A stretch of DNA of 64,000 nucleotides. It comes from Spirosoma fluviale (lineage in GTDB: Bacteria; Bacteroidota; Bacteroidia; Cytophagales; Spirosomataceae). The notes beneath the pieces are model-generated. The model did not search any database. It had not been told where the DNA came from and saw only the letters and a list, made by a program, of their open reading frames with translations. Of this stretch, positions 52,457 through 61,941 are shown piece by piece (the stretch's first letter is position 1; every line of letters begins with the position of its first letter). The stretch spans positions 1,116,001 to 1,180,000 of the forward strand of contig NZ_OCNH01000001.1 in the NCBI RefSeq assembly GCF_900230225.1, written 5' to 3'. The translations under genes and the position numbers were made by a program.

Positions 52457-53584
52457 ATGAAAAAATATATCGTATGCCTTAGCCTGCTGGTTACCGGACT
52501 GTCTCAGGCGCAGAATTTTCCGGCTCGTACCCCGACGCCCAACGATACCCTGGTTTCGGCCAGAATTTTACCTGACAGCCGGTTGCGTTTTAGTATCTAC
52601 GCGCCCAAAGCCACCGAGGTAACGGTGAACGGCGACTTTCTGGCCGGGCAGCCAGCCGCCAGCCTGACGAAACAGGCCAATGGCGTATGGACAACCACCG
52701 TTGGGCCATTGGCCCCCAATCTGTATACCTACGATTTTACGATCGACGGCATCAAAACGTTCGATCCGAAAAATCCGCAGTATAAAGAGAGCCTGAACGG
52801 TCTGTCGAACCTGGTTACGATACCCGGAAAAGAGACCGATTACCTGACGGAAAAAAATGTGCCTCATGGTCGGGTCGAGATTGTCTGGTACCCGTCTGGT
52901 TCATTGGGTATCACCCGCCGGATGCACGTGTATACCCCACCGGGTTATGAGAAATCCACGACCAAACTACCCGTGTTGTATCTACTGCACGGCGGGGGTG
53001 ATAACGATGCGAGCTGGATGACCGTGGGCCGGGCCAATTTTATTCTGGATAACCTGCTGGCCGAAGGAAAGATGAAACCCATGCTGGTGGTCATGCCAGC
53101 GGGACACACACCCACACCCGGCATGCACATGGGCGCTGGTCCGGAGCAGGACCCGTTTTGTATTGACTTTTTGGGAAGCGTGATGCCGTTCATTGAGAAG
53201 GAGTACCGCGTATCGACCCGGCGGCAAGACCGGGCTATTGCGGGCTTGTCGATGGGGGGCATTCAGGTGCTGAACATTGCCCTCTGGCATCCGGAAAAAT
53301 TCAGCTATGTACTTCCATTGAGTACCGGCTACTTCCCGCCGGTCATTAAGGAACTGGAAGAGAAATATCAGGCCGTGTTGAAAAATCCGGAAATCAACCG
53401 CATCAACTTATTCTGGATTGCCATGGGTGGCCCTTCTGATATTGCCTATCAGAATAACAAGAACATGATGGCCCTCTTCGATAAGAACGGGATAAAATAC
53501 AAGTATGTCGAGGTGCCCGGCGGACACTCGTTCCTAGCGTGGCGCAATAACCTGCACACGTTTGCCCCGTTACTTTTTCGCTAA
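52457..53584 (+). CDS. Exported CE1-type esterase with N-terminal CBM48-like domain (3)
   Basis: A 375-residue secreted esterase: signal peptide to about AQ19, E-set domain at about 40-125 (FSIYAPKATEVTVNGDFLAG), esterase domain from about 140. Oxyanion LLHGGGDND at 177-185, Ser265 in AGLSMGG, late histidine in PGGHSFLAWRNNL. It is a close homologue of the gene at 50039-51196. A substrate-side insert HTPTPGMHMGAGPEQDP replaces the NGSMPLPP segment of that protein, so specificity may differ. It lies 15 bp after the preceding esterase and 64 bp before the large GH106 gene. Confidence 0.88.
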   Translation: MKKYIVCLSLLVTGLSQAQNFPARTPTPNDTLVSARILPDSRLRFSIYAPKATEVTVNGDFLAGQPAASLTKQANGVWTTTVGPLAPNLYTYDFTIDGIKTFDPKNPQYKESLNGLSNLVTIPGKETDYLTEKNVPHGRVEIVWYPSGSLGITRRMHVYTPPGYEKSTTKLPVLYLLHGGGDNDASWMTVGRANFILDNLLAEGKMKPMLVVMPAGHTPTPGMHMGAGPEQDPFCIDFLGSVMPFIEKEYRVSTRRQDRAIAGLSMGGIQVLNIALWHPEKFSYVLPLSTGYFPPVIKELEEKYQAVLKNPEINRINLFWIAMGGPSDIAYQNNKNMMALFDKNGIKYKYVEVPGGHSFLAWRNNLHTFAPLLFR

Positions 53585-53648
53585 AGACCCTCGATCAGGG
53601 CACTGCTTCCTAAACCACTGTTTGTATTTCCAGACTTGTACCCGCTTC

Positions 53649-56600
53649 ATGAAAAGACGTTCCTTCCTTAAAAACAGCTCCACGGCTGGTTTAATGGCCA
53701 TTATCACCCCAACCGGCATTCTGGACATTCGTAAACAACAGCCAGTACAACCAGCCGCCATGGCCGAATCGTTCGTCGAAGCCTTCCTGAATCCGCCAGC
53801 GTCGGCACGGGCGCAATGCTGGTGGCACTGGATGAACGGCAATGTCACCGCCGACGGAATCACCCGCGACCTCGAAGCCATGAAACAGATCGGGCTGGGC
53901 GGGTTCCAGAACTTCGACGCCGGAACGGGCATTCCCAAAGGGCTTGTCGTTTACCTAAGTCCCGAGTGGCTTCGGCTGAAAGAACATACCATTAAGGAAG
54001 CCGAGCGGCTGGGTCTGGAGTTTACCATGCACAACTGCCCCGGCTGGTCGTCGAGTGGTGGGCCGTGGATTACGCCCGAACTCGCCATGCAGCAGGTGAC
54101 CTGGAGCGAAGCCTTCGTAACGGGTGGTCAGGCTGTAACGCTCCCGCTGGCGCAACCGCTCACCAACCTGAATTATTACCGGGATGTGGCGGTGATTGCC
54201 TATCCGTCGCTCCCCGGCGAAATGTCGCTGGCGTCTGTTATTCAGCAGGTTAGCGCCAATGGGGGCGGGGCGGTTTCTGCCGATGACCTGGCCGGGAGTA
54301 AAGGCGTGTCGATTCTGGCCGAGGCCGATGATAAACCCGTTACGCTGCTCATTGAATTCAAACAGCCCTACGAAGCGCGCTCCATTGCGTTTTTGAGTAA
54401 ACCCCTCGGCAAACCCCGAGCCGCCGGTGGTTTTGGGGGCGGGCCGCAGTTAACGCTCGAACTGTCGGACGATGGGCAAACGTTTCGGAAACTAACGTCG
54501 ATTGGTACCGGGCGATCGTCGGATATGGGGCTGAGTCTGGCGGAGTTTCCGGCGACGAAAGCCAAGTTTTTCCGGCTTACATCGCCCGGAGCGCGTCAGT
54601 TTGCCCAGCTTCGTTTTTCGGGAGCCGCGCGGCTGGCCGACTGGCGCAAAAAAGCGAACAGTGCCTTTGGCGTGATGGGCGTCACGCCCGATCTGGACGG
54701 CAGTACCAAAGCCGTCATCAAACTGGATGCGCTTGTTGATCTCAGATCATTCATGAAAGACGGAGTGCTTACCTGGACGCCACCAGCGGGCAACTGGACG
54801 GTGCTTCGGATGGGGTACACCCCCAACGGCGAAATGAACCGGTCGGCACCCGACACGGGTGTTGGTCTGGAATGCGATAAATACAGCGCAGCTGCCATTG
54901 ATTTCCATTTCAATAAGATGATGGAAAACCTGCTGCCAACGCTGGGACCAATGGCGAAAAAAGGCCGTGTCGGGATGCTCATCGACAGTTACGAAGTGGG
55001 CATGCAGAACTGGACGGCGCAGTTTCCGCAGGCGTTTCAAGCCCGCTCGGGCTATTCACTCCTGAACTACCTCCCGGCACTGACCGGGCGCATTGTGGGC
55101 GATGTCGATACCACCGAGCGGTTTTTGTGGGATGTACGCCGAACCCAGGCCGATCTCATCGCCGATAATTATTACGGACGATTCCGCGAGTTATGCCATA
55201 AAAACGGCATTGCGGCCTACACCGAGCCCTACGACCGGGGGCCAATGGAGGAAATGCAGATTGGTGCCCGCGTGGATGTGAACATGGGCGAGTTCTGGAA
55301 CGGTCTTTCGTCCATCTTTCAGAACAACCTGACCATGCGCCGGACCACCAAACTGGCGGCATCCATCGCGCACATCAACGGGCATGTAGTAGGGGGTGGA
55401 ACCCCCGAAAACCCGCAAGTGGTGGGTGCGGAAGCGTTCACCGGCGAACCCGAATCGTCGCGCTGGCAGGAGTATCCATTTGCCATGAAAGCCCTGGGCG
55501 ACAAGATGTTCACGCAGGGGCTGAACAAGATTATTTTCCACCGATACGCGCACCAGCCCCACCCAACCGCCGTACCGGGCATGACCATGGGGCCATGGGG
55601 CATTCACTTCGACCGGACAACGACCTGGTGGAATCAGGGGCGGTGGTGGCTGGATTACATTGCCCGTTGCCAGAGTTTGTTACAACAGGGACTTTTCGTA
55701 GCCGATCTGGCGTATTATACCGGGGAGGACGGCAATCAGTACACGAAAGTAGAACCCCACGAGCTAACTCCAACCCCGCCGGAGGGCTACGATTACGACC
55801 TCATCAACGCCGAAACCATCATAAAACGGGCCAGTGTGTCGAACGGAAACCTGACCTTGCCCGATGGCATGAGTTATCGGGTGCTGGTGCTTCAGGACCA
55901 CAAAGCGTTGAGTATCGAGCTGGTTCGGAAACTGCGGGAACTGGTCAACGGCGGACTGATTCTGGTCGGTTCTAAACCAGCAACGTCGTTGGGCTTACGA
56001 ACGAAAACGCAGGGAAATGATGAATTTCAGCGGCTGGTGGCCGAGATTTGGGGAGCTGGTGACGGCGCAACGACTACCGAAAATAGATTAGGGAAAGGGC
56101 GCGTTTTTCGGGTCCAGCCTATTCAAACGCTACTGTCGGCTCTGGCCATAAAACCTGATTTCGAAGTCACGTCCCGCTCCGGCGATGCGCCCGTTACCTA
56201 CATTCACCGGCGCATCGGCAAGACGCAGGTGTACTTTCTGGCCAATCAGCGACGAACACCCGAAGAACTGGTTTGTACTTTCCGCGTCGATGGAATGCAA
56301 CCCGAACTCTGGGATGCGGCCACGGGGAAACAGACGCCGTTGACCCTCTATTCCACTGCAAATGGGCGAACACAGGTATCTCTTCAGCTCGATCCGGCTG
56401 GCTCAGCGTTTATCGTGTTCCGCTCGGCAGCAAAGCCGAAACAACTGCAATCGGTGAGCAACGGAAGTGGGCTTGTTCTGACGAATAAACCCTTTTCAAC
56501 TCCCGCCCGGAAGCTCTACAAAGACGTTTCGAATAACTTTGCCATCAGCCTGTGGGCCAAGCCGGAGCTGAACATCATGCTGTCGACGAGTGGCTTTCTG

Positions 56601-57746
56601 GATACGGTAAAAAGCTCCTGGACAGATTTTTACGCCCTGTATCCGCCTGCTGGTACGGACTTGTACGGGGAGGGGCACGCGGCCTGCGGGTTAGCCATCG
56701 GGCGAAACGGCGTGGCGGTCTGGGAGCGTACAACCGGAAGTCCCGTCTTTAAACTGGCCGCCCCAACGGATATTTCGGGCTGGTCACACATAGCCCTTGT
56801 GTATGCGGACGGTGTTCCGGCGGTGTATGTCAACGGCAAACTGATTCAGCGGGGGAAAGCCGCCGGGAGCATCGTTCATCCCGGTCTGGGACAAGCGTAC
56901 CTGAGTGATGGCGCGTCATTTTACAATGGCGACCTTAGTGAGCCGCAACTGATAACGGAGGCCATAAACGAAGACCGCGTCCGTCAACTGGCTACCCAAC
57001 CGCGACCGCAACCCGCAGACACGCCCGCCGTGCAGCTAGCCGCCAATGGTATACCGGGACTGCGTTTCTGGCAAAATGGCCGCTATTCGCTGCAATACAG
57101 TGACGGCCGCAAAACGCCAGTTACCATTGCCGGTATCGCTCCGCCAATGGAGTTGACGGGTTCCTGGCAGGTCAGCTTCCCACCGAATCTGGGCGCACCG
57201 GCGCAGATTACCCTTTCCAAACTGCTATCACTTAATAGCCACGAACAGGACGGCGTGAAGTACTTTTCGGGTACGGCTACTTATCGCAAATCGTTCACGG
57301 TAACGGCCGGTTCGCTCGGAAAAGGAAAGAAACTCATGCTGGATCTGGGTCGGGTAGAAGTGCTGGCTAATGTCCGGGTCAACGGCAACGATCTGGGCGT
57401 ATTCTGGAAGCGACCCTTCCTGGTCGATATTACCGATGCCGTAAAAGCCGGTGTCAATACCCTTGAAATTGCCGTAACCAACCTCTGGCCCAACCGCCTT
57501 ATCGGTGACGAGCAACTGCCCGATCCCGACAAATTTACCCCCGGCGGTGGGTCCAGTGGCATTGCCAGCCTGAACAACGGTGCCATCGTGGCGCTACCCG
57601 CCTGGTACAAAGAAGGTAAGCCCAAACCCGCCGATGGCCGGGTGACGTTTACCACCTGGAAACACTACAAAAAAGATTCGCCCCTGCTGGATTCCGGGCT
57701 CGTCGGCCCGGTAGTGCTGAAAGTGGCCGAAGAAATAGCGGTTTAA
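53649..57746 (+). CDS. Large GH106 alpha-L-rhamnosidase with LamG-like insert, Tat signal
   Basis: A 1365-residue GH106-type protein, about 485 residues longer than the copy at 6262-8904. The N-terminus MKRRSFLKNSS is a twin-arginine export signal. The catalytic part opens with CWWHWMNGNVTADGI, QIGLGGFQNFDAG and MHNCPGWSSSGGPW, family signatures. From about 955 to 1107 a LamG/concanavalin-like domain is inserted (FAISLWAKPEL, WSHIALVYADGVPAVYVNGK). The C-terminal jelly roll (LMLDLGRVEVLANVRVNGNDLG) ends near VVLKVAEEIAV. The frame extends to a TTG at 53562 inside the previous gene, but the Tat signal starts at the ATG at 53649. It removes L-rhamnose from a complex glycan; the LamG part may bind it. 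Confidence 0.87.
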   Translation: MKRRSFLKNSSTAGLMAIITPTGILDIRKQQPVQPAAMAESFVEAFLNPPASARAQCWWHWMNGNVTADGITRDLEAMKQIGLGGFQNFDAGTGIPKGLVVYLSPEWLRLKEHTIKEAERLGLEFTMHNCPGWSSSGGPWITPELAMQQVTWSEAFVTGGQAVTLPLAQPLTNLNYYRDVAVIAYPSLPGEMSLASVIQQVSANGGGAVSADDLAGSKGVSILAEADDKPVTLLIEFKQPYEARSIAFLSKPLGKPRAAGGFGGGPQLTLELSDDGQTFRKLTSIGTGRSSDMGLSLAEFPATKAKFFRLTSPGARQFAQLRFSGAARLADWRKKANSAFGVMGVTPDLDGSTKAVIKLDALVDLRSFMKDGVLTWTPPAGNWTVLRMGYTPNGEMNRSAPDTGVGLECDKYSAAAIDFHFNKMMENLLPTLGPMAKKGRVGMLIDSYEVGMQNWTAQFPQAFQARSGYSLLNYLPALTGRIVGDVDTTERFLWDVRRTQADLIADNYYGRFRELCHKNGIAAYTEPYDRGPMEEMQIGARVDVNMGEFWNGLSSIFQNNLTMRRTTKLAASIAHINGHVVGGGTPENPQVVGAEAFTGEPESSRWQEYPFAMKALGDKMFTQGLNKIIFHRYAHQPHPTAVPGMTMGPWGIHFDRTTTWWNQGRWWLDYIARCQSLLQQGLFVADLAYYTGEDGNQYTKVEPHELTPTPPEGYDYDLINAETIIKRASVSNGNLTLPDGMSYRVLVLQDHKALSIELVRKLRELVNGGLILVGSKPATSLGLRTKTQGNDEFQRLVAEIWGAGDGATTTENRLGKGRVFRVQPIQTLLSALAIKPDFEVTSRSGDAPVTYIHRRIGKTQVYFLANQRRTPEELVCTFRVDGMQPELWDAATGKQTPLTLYSTANGRTQVSLQLDPAGSAFIVFRSAAKPKQLQSVSNGSGLVLTNKPFSTPARKLYKDVSNNFAISLWAKPELNIMLSTSGFLDTVKSSWTDFYALYPPAGTDLYGEGHAACGLAIGRNGVAVWERTTGSPVFKLAAPTDISGWSHIALVYADGVPAVYVNGKLIQRGKAAGSIVHPGLGQAYLSDGASFYNGDLSEPQLITEAINEDRVRQLATQPRPQPADTPAVQLAANGIPGLRFWQNGRYSLQYSDGRKTPVTIAGIAPPMELTGSWQVSFPPNLGAPAQITLSKLLSLNSHEQDGVKYFSGTATYRKSFTVTAGSLGKGKKLMLDLGRVEVLANVRVNGNDLGVFWKRPFLVDITDAVKAGVNTLEIAVTNLWPNRLIGDEQLPDPDKFTPGGGSSGIASLNNGAIVALPAWYKEGKPKPADGRVTFTTWKHYKKDSPLLDSGLVGPVVLKVAEEIAV

Positions 57747-57750
57747 TTAT

Positions 57751-57842
57751 GTAGCGTGGAATTTATTCCGCGTAGCCGTCAGGCTAGAACAGGATTTACT
57801 TTCTTAGCCTAACGGCTACGCGGAATAAATTCCACGCTACAT
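57751..57842 (+). repeat. 37-bp inverted repeat, GTAGCCGTCAGGCTA family
   Basis: Arms 57751-57787 and 57806-57842 pair over 37 nt with one mismatch. They open TGTAGCGTGG and end GCGTAGCCGTCAGGCTA, like the repeat at 31279-31373, with a different middle (AATTTATTCC). It starts 4 nt after the GH106 stop. Confidence 0.75.
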
Positions 57843-57914
57843 TAATAAGCCTGATCGACTCCGTAGTGTTAAAGGGAACTGACGAGATCGTTGTGAAATT
57901 GACTAAAACCAACT

Positions 57915-60254
57915 ATGAGAAAAAAGAGAATTAGTATCGGTTTATTAAGCCTGCTCACAGCCTCTGTCACCTTCGGTCAGAACTGGACCGAAAGCAAGAC
58001 AGGCAACTGGGTGAAAGTGACAAACAAGGGCGGCCAAACGCTCGGCTATTCGCCTGCGTCCGGCGTAAAACTGCTGTCGGATAAAGGGTTTGCGTTCAAA
58101 GACCTCAATAAGAACGGAAAGCTGGATAAATATGAAGATTGGCGCCTGCCTGTCGATGTGCGGGCCAAAGATCTGGCGGCTAAACTCAGCGTCGAACAGA
58201 TTGCCGGCTTGATGCTGTACAGCAAGCACCAGCCCATCCCAGCGGCTCCCGGCGGACCATTTGCGGGCACGTATAACGGTAAAATCTTCGCGCAGAGTGG
58301 GGCCAATGTGTCGGATTTGTCAGACCAGCAGCGGGAGTTTCTGACGAAAGATAACCTCCGGCACGTCCTCATAACCTCGGTGCAAAGTCCGGAAGCGGCT
58401 GCCGCCTGGAACAACAACGCCCAGGCACTGGTCGAAGGCCTCGGCGTGGGTATTCCCATAAACAGTAGCTCCGACCCACGCCACGGCACCCGTGCCGATG
58501 CGGAATTCAATGCCGGAGCGGGTGGAGCCATTTCCATGTGGCCCGGCTCGCTAGGGCTGGCCGCTACGTTCAACCCCGAACTGGTGCAGAAATTTGGTCA
58601 GATTGCCGCTACGGAATACCGGGCTTTGGGCATTGCCACGGCACTTTCGCCACAAGTCGACCTCGCCACCGACCCCCGCTGGAACCGGGTGAGCGGCACC
58701 TTCGGTGAAGACCCCAATCTGGCAACGGACATGGCCCGTGCGTACATCGACGGCTTTCAAACCTCAACCGGAGCGAACGAAATTACAGGCGGCTGGGGCT
58801 ACGCCAGCGTCAACGCCATGGTAAAACACTGGCCGGGTGGCGGCTCGGGCGAAGGTGGCCGCGATGCCCACTACGGATACGGCAAATACGCGGTCTATCC
58901 GGGCAATAACTTCCAGACGCACTTCATGCCCTTTCTCAATGGCGCCTTCAAGCTGAAAGGCAAAACGGGCATGGCATCGGCTGTGATGCCGTATTACACC
59001 ATTTCGTACAATCAGGACAAAAAGTACGGCGAAAATGTGGGTAACAGCTATAACAAATACATCATCAACGACCTTTTGCGGACCAAGTACAAGTACGATG
59101 GTGTCGTCTGCACCGACTGGCTCATCACCGCCGATGAAACCGCAGTCGATGTGTTCCTGACCGGTAAATCCTGGGGTGTCGAGAAATTGTCCGTTGCCGG
59201 GCGGCACTACAAAATCCTGATGAACGGCGTCGACCAGTTTGGCGGCAACAACGAAGCGAAACCCGTTACCGACGCTTACCAGATGGGGGTTAAAGAACAT
59301 GGAGAATCGTTCATGCGTGCCCGGTTCGAACAGTCGGCGGTACGGTTGCTGAAGAATATCTTCCGGGTTGGACTGTTCGAGAATCCGTATCTGAACCCGC
59401 AGGTGTCACAGAAAGCCGTGGGTACGCCCGAGTTCATGAAAGCCGGGTATCAGGCGCAGTTGGAATCGGTAGTGATGCTCAAGAACAAGGCGAAGACGTT
59501 ACCCCTCACCAAAGGCAAGACCGTTTACATTCCCAAACGGTTCACACCAGCGGGACGTAACTTCCTGGGCATGCAAACGCCCGAAAAACTGGATTACCCG
59601 GTCAATCTGGCGGTCATTAAAAAATATTTCACCGTGACCGACAACCCTGCCGAAGCCGATTACGCGCTGGTCTTTATCCAAAGCCCCGATTCGGGGGGCG
59701 GGTACAATTCGGGAGATGTCAAAGCGGGCGGGACGGGTTATGTTCCCATCAGTTTGCAATATGGCGACTACACCGCTCAGGGTACCCGCAACCCGAGCCT
59801 TGCGGGTGGTGACCCACTGGAAACGTTCACGAACCGGACGTACACCGGTAAAACCGCAAAAACCATCAACAAAAGCGACCTGACGATGGTGACCGAAACC
59901 TTCGCCAAAATGAACGGCAAGCCGGTAATCGTGGCTCTTCAGGTATCGAACCCAACGGTGGTAAAGGAGTTTGACGCACAGTCGAATTCTATTCTGGCGC
60001 ATTTTGGCGTTCAGGATCAGGCTCTGCTGGAGATCATGACGGGTGCTCATGAGCCGTCCGCGCTCCTGCCCATGCAATTTCCCGCCGACATGAAAACGGT
60101 GGAAACTCAGGCCGAAGATGTCCCCCGCGACATGACCGCCTATAAAGATTCTGAAGGCAACACCTACGATTTCGGGTTTGGTTTGAACTGGAAAGGCGTC
60201 ATTCAGGATGCCCGCACGGCTACGTACAAAAAGCCCGTTTTGAGTATGAAGTAA
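57915..60254 (+). CDS. Exported GH3 glycoside hydrolase with EF-hand-like loop
   Basis: A 779-residue GH3 enzyme, probably a beta-glucosidase or related exo-hydrolase. The signal peptide ends near FGQ22. Family signs: PINSSSDPRHGT, LSPQVDLATDPRWNRVSGTFGED, VKHWPGGGSGEGGRD and the nucleophile Asp401 in VVCTDWLI. The second domain starts at about 480 (ESVVMLKNKAKTLPL). Before the catalytic domain, residues 63-74 (DLNKNGKLDKYE) match an EF-hand calcium loop with ligands at 63, 65, 67, 69, 71 and 74. It follows the GH106 gene across a hairpin and probably attacks the backbone or side chains after rhamnose and esters are removed. Confidence 0.9.
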   Translation: MRKKRISIGLLSLLTASVTFGQNWTESKTGNWVKVTNKGGQTLGYSPASGVKLLSDKGFAFKDLNKNGKLDKYEDWRLPVDVRAKDLAAKLSVEQIAGLMLYSKHQPIPAAPGGPFAGTYNGKIFAQSGANVSDLSDQQREFLTKDNLRHVLITSVQSPEAAAAWNNNAQALVEGLGVGIPINSSSDPRHGTRADAEFNAGAGGAISMWPGSLGLAATFNPELVQKFGQIAATEYRALGIATALSPQVDLATDPRWNRVSGTFGEDPNLATDMARAYIDGFQTSTGANEITGGWGYASVNAMVKHWPGGGSGEGGRDAHYGYGKYAVYPGNNFQTHFMPFLNGAFKLKGKTGMASAVMPYYTISYNQDKKYGENVGNSYNKYIINDLLRTKYKYDGVVCTDWLITADETAVDVFLTGKSWGVEKLSVAGRHYKILMNGVDQFGGNNEAKPVTDAYQMGVKEHGESFMRARFEQSAVRLLKNIFRVGLFENPYLNPQVSQKAVGTPEFMKAGYQAQLESVVMLKNKAKTLPLTKGKTVYIPKRFTPAGRNFLGMQTPEKLDYPVNLAVIKKYFTVTDNPAEADYALVFIQSPDSGGGYNSGDVKAGGTGYVPISLQYGDYTAQGTRNPSLAGGDPLETFTNRTYTGKTAKTINKSDLTMVTETFAKMNGKPVIVALQVSNPTVVKEFDAQSNSILAHFGVQDQALLEIMTGAHEPSALLPMQFPADMKTVETQAEDVPRDMTAYKDSEGNTYDFGFGLNWKGVIQDARTATYKKPVLSMK

Positions 60255-60305
60255 GGTATTTATGTGCGGTCAGGTTCTTAAAACCTCGTTCATGAGCGAT
60301 ATGAA

Positions 60306-60361
60306 GTTTTATAAACCAGCAATGGCGGGCTTTCGGGTTCGCCATTGCTGGTTTATAAAAC
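60306..60361 (+). terminator. Perfect 22-bp hairpin after GH3
   Basis: Arms 60306-60327 (GTTTTATAAACCAGCAATGG and two more bases) and 60340-60361 are perfect complements with a 12-nt loop. It lies 51 nt after the GH3 stop and ends with AAAAC; it should terminate the esterase-GH106-GH3 transcript. Confidence 0.7.
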
Positions 60362-60585
60362 CCGAATTTTTGAAAGAACACCTTGGGATGCTCGTCATAG
60401 TCTGTGACTATGCCCAACGCCGTGATGTAGCCCCAATGATCAAGGTGCTACCCGGATGAAAGTTTCAGGCCCACGGCGCTACACAGTAACCAGAGCTGAT
60501 GCTATACTTTTATGACGGGAATTATTCATAAAGGGGGCCAAACCTTCTGGTATGAAGTTAATATTCCTTACTTATTGGATAATTA

Positions 60586-60616
60586 TTGCTAGTATCCTTA
60601 TTCGTAAATACTTTTC
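60586..60616 (+). promoter_or_regulatory. Promoter candidate for the permease gene
   Basis: TTG at 60586-60588, a 20-nt spacer, then TACTTTTC at 60609-60616, one base off the TAnnTTTG consensus. The spacing is right for a Bacteroidota housekeeping promoter. The leader to the ATG at 60677 would be about 50 nt. Confidence 0.45.
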
Positions 60617-60676
60617 CTTTGTATTGTTCAATACGCGGGATTGATTGCGAAATCACCCTTATTTCCGTTGCTACTT

Positions 60677-61930
60677 ATGTCTGATCGTAAAACCCGCCTT
60701 GCCATAATTCTGATCACCTCCCTGTTTTTTCTGTGGGGATTTGCGCTCAACCTAAACCCGATTCTGATTCCGCACCTCAAAAAAGCCTGTCAGCTCAGCG
60801 ATCTGCAATCGGCCCTGATCGACTCGGCCTCGTACATCGCTTATTTCCTGATGGCGCTGCCGGCAGGTCTTTTCATGAAACGCTACGGCTATAAATCCGG
60901 GATTACGCTCGGCCTGTTGCTTTTCGCCTTTGGCACGTTTCTGTTCTACCCGGCAGCCGAGCAACGGATGTTCGGGTTTTTTCTGGTCGCCCTGTTCATT
61001 ATTGCCAGTGGACTAACGCTGCTGGAAACAGCCGCTAACCCCTACATCACCGTATTGGGCGATAGCGACACCGCCACCCAGCGGTTGAACTTCGCGCAGT
61101 CGTTCAACGGACTGGCGGCTTTTCTGGCCCCGCTTATGGGCGGCACGTTTATCCTGTCGGGCAAAAACCTGACGGAGCAGGAGCAAACGGCCATGTCGCC
61201 GGGGCAGCTCGACGCGTATTTGAGCGAAGAAGCCGCATCGGTCGAAGTGCCTTTCCTGATTATTGGCATTGTGGTGTTAATCGTCGCTATTGTCCTCTGG
61301 CGCACTCCATTGCCCGATATTATTGAGGAAGAAGATACGCCGGAACAGGCAACAGGCTCGATTCTCGGCGAGAAAAACCTTATTCTGGGCGTTGTGGCGC
61401 AGTTTTTTTACGTAGGGGCTCAGGTCTGCATCAGTAGTTTCTTTATCCGTTTCTCCGATAAGGTAGCGGGCGTCGATGAAAAAACAGCGGCCCTGTATTT
61501 ATCCGGGTCGCTGCTAGCCTTTATGGTGGGTCGCTTTTTTGGTACCTACCTCATGCGTTTCATCGCGCCACCGCGTCTGCTGGCCATTTACAGCATTATC
61601 AATGTGATTTTGCTGGCGTTTGCTATCGTTACGGAAGGCATGGTGCCGATCTACGCGCTGGTGGGTGTCGAGTTCTTTATGTCGATCATGTTTCCGACCA
61701 TTTTTGCCCTGAGTATCCGGGGGCTGGGGTCGAAAACAAAGATCGGGTCGTCGCTGGTCATTATGGCCATTGTGGGTGGGGCTGTTTTCCCGGTCATCAT
61801 GGGCCGTATCTCCGACCTGACGACCATCCAGATCGCCTACATCGTACCGGCACTTTGCTTCCTGGTCGTTTTCTATTTCGCGCTGAAGAACAGCACGGTG
61901 AAGAATGTAAAACTGGCGGTGTCGCATTAA
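60677..61930 (+). CDS. fucP: FucP-type L-fucose/sugar:proton symporter
   Basis: A 417-residue major facilitator transporter with about 12 membrane segments. FLWGFALNLNPILIPHLKKA near the first helix, ETAANPYITVLG near helix 4 and QSFNGLAAFLAPLMGG near helix 5 are FucP-family signatures. Members carry L-fucose or glucose/galactose by proton symport. A TTG at 60641 would add 12 residues; the ATG at 60677 is preferred. The gene precedes an L-galactonate-dehydrogenase-like gene across a hairpin, so the carried sugar may be L-fucose, L-galactose or a related 6-deoxyhexose. The substrate is inferred, not seen. Confidence 0.82.
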   Translation: MSDRKTRLAIILITSLFFLWGFALNLNPILIPHLKKACQLSDLQSALIDSASYIAYFLMALPAGLFMKRYGYKSGITLGLLLFAFGTFLFYPAAEQRMFGFFLVALFIIASGLTLLETAANPYITVLGDSDTATQRLNFAQSFNGLAAFLAPLMGGTFILSGKNLTEQEQTAMSPGQLDAYLSEEAASVEVPFLIIGIVVLIVAIVLWRTPLPDIIEEEDTPEQATGSILGEKNLILGVVAQFFYVGAQVCISSFFIRFSDKVAGVDEKTAALYLSGSLLAFMVGRFFGTYLMRFIAPPRLLAIYSIINVILLAFAIVTEGMVPIYALVGVEFFMSIMFPTIFALSIRGLGSKTKIGSSLVIMAIVGGAVFPVIMGRISDLTTIQIAYIVPALCFLVVFYFALKNSTVKNVKLAVSH

Positions 61931-61941
61931 GGTAGATGTTT

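Larger units (their letters stand above)
60255..60676 (+). other. Intergenic region, 422 bp, with one hairpin and a promoter
   Basis: The gap between the GH3 and permease genes holds the hairpin at 60306-60361 and a promoter-like pair at 60586-60616, listed separately. No gene or RNA is visible in the remaining sequence. Confidence 0.5.

Noticed and set aside
53562..53648. Overlap of the large GH106 frame with the preceding esterase.
   Set aside because: It depends on a TTG start; the Tat signal at 53649 is a better start and leaves a 64-bp gap.
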